Assembly: GCF_031143425.1 (NCBI RefSeq)
Contig: NC_090443.1
Location: 1,053,568,554 to 1,053,632,553 of the forward strand
Direction of reading: 5' to 3'
DNA from: Pleurodeles waltl
Lineage: Eukaryota; Chordata; Amphibia; Caudata; Salamandridae
Length of the DNA stretch: 64,000 nucleotides
The number at the start of each line of letters is the position of its first letter. Position 1 is the first letter of the stretch. Under the pieces are notes generated by a model, which had not been told where the DNA came from, did not search any database, and saw only the letters and a program-made list of their open reading frames with translations. Shown in pieces: positions 62,194 to 64,000 of this stretch. The position numbers and the translations under genes were made by a program.

Positions 62194-63195
62194 GTGGATG
62201 TTATCTTAGCGGCCAGACGACACTCCACTAAAACTGTCTACGCTAATAGGTGGTCTAAATTTGTGGTATGGTGTGGAGAGAGACAGATTGATCCCTTACG
62301 TGCTCATTTGTCAGATGTTTTATCTTTTGCTTTGTCTTTAGCGCAGAAAGGTTGTGCAGTGGCTACTATTATAGGTTACTTGTCTGCCTTGTCAGCCTTC
62401 ATTTGTCTTCCAGACCAACCATTGTTATTTAAATCTCCTATAGTACTTAGATTCTTGAAGGGCCTTATGAATAAATACCCTCCAAAACCTTTTGTTATGC
62501 CTCAATGGGATTTGTCCTTGGTCCTGACTTTTCTTATGGGGTCCCCTTTTGAGCATATGCATTCTTGCCCCTTAAGGTTCTTAGTTATTAAAACAGTTTT
62601 CCTGGTGGCCATAACATCTGCAAGGAGAGTGAGTGAGTTGCAGGCTTTATCGGTAAAACCCCCTTATACAACTTTTTATGGGGATAAGGTGGTGTTGAGG
62701 ACCAAGGCTGCTTTCCTTCCGAAGGTTGTTTCACCCTTCCATTTGGCTCAAACAATTACTCTGTCCACGTTCTATCCTCCGCCTCATCCTTCAAAGGAAG
62801 AAGAGAGACTTCATCGCTTGGACCCAAAGAGGGCGTTAAGCTTCTTCATAGACAGAACGAAGGATTTCAGGCTGGATGATCAGCTTTTCATCGGATACGT
62901 GGGCAAGAGGAGAGGAAAGGCAGTCCACAAGAGAACACTCTCCAGGTGGGTTGTTCTTTTCATTAAAATTTGTTACTCTTTAGCAAAGAAGGATCCTCCT
63001 GATGGTATTAGAGCTCATTCCACCAGGGCTAAGTCGGCCACTTCGGCCTTGGCTAGGGGTGTTCCTGTGGTCGACATCTGCAAGGCCGCAACTTGGTCGT
63101 CCCTTCACACTTTTGCGAAGCATTACTGCCTGGACTCTGAGGTCAGAAGGGACGGCCATTTTGCACGGTCAGTGCTGCAGGATTTCTTGGTTTGA
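62194..63195 (+). CDS. DIRS copy 2 tyrosine recombinase domain
   Basis: A 333-codon open stretch with the full set of catalytic motifs: SARRVSELQAL, RAHSTRAKSAT, AATWSS and AKHYCLD. It is very close to copy 1. The frame is closed upstream by a TAA at 62116-62118 (CAA in copy 1), and no ATG precedes the domain. The listed start is therefore only the first GTG. Expression from this copy would need frameshifting or splicing. The domain itself shows no damage. Confidence 0.8.
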   Translation: MDVILAARRHSTKTVYANRWSKFVVWCGERQIDPLRAHLSDVLSFALSLAQKGCAVATIIGYLSALSAFICLPDQPLLFKSPIVLRFLKGLMNKYPPKPFVMPQWDLSLVLTFLMGSPFEHMHSCPLRFLVIKTVFLVAITSARRVSELQALSVKPPYTTFYGDKVVLRTKAAFLPKVVSPFHLAQTITLSTFYPPPHPSKEEERLHRLDPKRALSFFIDRTKDFRLDDQLFIGYVGKRRGKAVHKRTLSRWVVLFIKICYSLAKKDPPDGIRAHSTRAKSATSALARGVPVVDICKAATWSSLHTFAKHYCLDSEVRRDGHFARSVLQDFLV

Positions 63196-63239
63196 CCATA
63201 CAGGCACCCACCACCGGGCGTGGTACTGCTTTGGGACTC

Positions 63240-63350
63240 TATTCATTAGGTGAGGAATCCACAGGTAGTTGTATCCATCAGAAGAACGAGTTACTTACCT
63301 TCGGTAACGACTTTTCTGGTGGATACATTAGCTACCTGTGGATTCCTCAC
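63240..63350 (+). repeat. DIRS copy 2 internal complementary region (111 bp)
   Basis: Same length and layout as in copy 1. It carries TATTCATTAGGTG, complementary to the copy 2 left end, where copy 1 has TATTCATGAGGTG. Confidence 0.92.
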
Positions 63351-63649
63351 GGTCCCACCCGCCTCCCCGTTGCCTTTTTGGTCTCACCAAGTAATCCTTG
63401 AGTGTGCTCCTCTTGGTTTTGAGGACTGATGTAGATTATGTATATATGGATATTTGTATATATTTATTTGTGTATATACAAATTTGGTGTATATATGTAT
63501 TGTTTTAAAAAACAAAATTTAAAAAAAGGGGTTATATTAAATCTATAGCCATCTTCTTGCAATGATGTGTAGTTTACAATGTTATGAGATGTTGCCTTTA
63601 TCTTTCATTCCATTGGATTATTGTTCTCAGGCACGTAAAAAATGTTGGT

Positions 63650-63865
63650 ACTGACATCGGCACATCGGCGAGGACCTCTTATTGCCTGTATGACGTCAGA
63701 CGGCGTCGCGTGGGCAAATGTGACGTCCTCGTCGACGTGCAGAAGCTAGGAAGAAGATTTCCGTCGAATGCTGGCGCCATGGGAGTATTCATTAGGTGAG
63801 GAATCCACAGGTAGCTAATGTATCCACCAGAAAAGTCGTTACCGAAGGTAAGTAACTCGTTCTTT
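63650..63865 (-). repeat. DIRS copy 2 right inverted terminal repeat
   Basis: Complement of the left repeat with the 38-nt outer extension. The outermost bases end CTCGTTCTT before LTR sequence resumes. Confidence 0.88.
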
Positions 63866-63992
63866 AGGGTCATTACAGGGAGTGCCAGGTGTTAGCCAAT
63901 GAGCTACTCACCTTTAGGGTGACTGCACCCTTTCTATGACCACTTTCTTTGGTAAGTGGCATAGCCCTAAGCCTATTGGCCTAATTCCTACA
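63866..63992 (-). repeat. Antisense LTR, segment 3 with LTR 5' terminus
   Basis: Resumes after DIRS copy 2 and ends GGCCTAATTCCTACA, i.e. an LTR starting TGTAGGAATTAGG on the minus strand. ATGCA follows as a possible 5-bp duplication, but its partner was not found. Confidence 0.55.
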
Positions 63993-64000
63993 ATGCAGGA

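Larger units (their letters stand above)
57892..63865 (+). mobile_element. DIRS retrotransposon copy 2 (6.0 kb), ORF1 and RT damaged
   Basis: Same architecture and family as copy 1: terminal repeats 57892-58071 and 63650-63865, internal complementary region 63240-63350, three genes in the same order. ORF1 has a frameshift, a nonsense codon and a deletion. RT has a frameshift and a 27-nt deletion. The recombinase domain is open. It sits in an antisense LTR. The right border is CTCGTTCTT rather than TTCTTCTG, so the core is shorter or altered there. Confidence 0.92.

Noticed and set aside
1..64000. tRNA, rRNA, snRNA or host protein-coding exons
   Set aside because: No cloverleaf-forming A-box/B-box pair, rRNA core or conserved exon bounded by splice sites was recognised outside transposons. 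A covariance-model and protein-profile search would be needed to exclude small ones.

Overview
The window looks like non-genic (intergenic or intronic) DNA from a very large vertebrate genome, most likely a salamander or newt. I infer this from three things: it is almost wall-to-wall transposable elements; it carries two near full-length DIRS (tyrosine-recombinase) retrotransposons plus degenerate relatives; and it has Gypsy-type LTRs of 2-2.8 kb, which I associate with urodele genomes. The species cannot be fixed from sequence alone. I see no host protein-coding gene, rRNA, tRNA or CRISPR array.

Layout. 1-722: antisense LTR fragment. 2133-2320: hAT-type MITE with an 8-bp target duplication. 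3381-11774: an 8.4-kb PIF/Harbinger DNA transposon with 3-bp TTA duplications. It carries a HARBI1-type transposase on the minus strand, two different Myb/SANT-like genes on the plus strand, and several minisatellites in its right third. 12723-15520: solo LTR (TTCAG duplication). 15640-about 23655: decayed Gypsy element with a 2.1-kb 5' LTR, whose gene order gag-protease-integrase-RT is that of Gmr1-like elements. Its pol is split by a 1.4-kb solo LTR (21159-22601, ATATG duplication). 24399-27156: antisense LTR.

27157-39317: a degenerate DIRS-like gag region split by a large TTAA-target non-autonomous element (27975-34710, itself split by a solo LTR at 28961-31622, ACGTC duplication) and by an endogenous-retrovirus LTR plus gag remnant (35508-about 37367). 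A second DIRS-like gag remnant follows, then another antisense LTR (39318-41385). 42165-49190: the 3' part of a LINE, split by an almost intact DIRS element (42622-48616). 49564-53545: a second-family DIRS, degenerate, with a 479-bp DIRS-like mini-element in its RNase H. 53546-55893: truncated LTR. 55971-56689: hairpin-rich MITE. 56692-63992: antisense LTR carrying half a MITE and a second DIRS copy (57892-63865).

The genes serve element mobility. Harbinger pairs a DDE transposase with Myb-like DNA-binding partners. DIRS elements encode a Gag-like ORF1, an RT-RNase H-methyltransferase-like ORF2 and a tyrosine recombinase that integrates a circular intermediate. Nesting gives a relative age order: the LINE, the second-family DIRS copies and the Gypsy pol are older; the solo LTRs, the ERV and the two first-family DIRS copies are younger. 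DIRS copy 1 is the only element here whose three long reading frames all look open.
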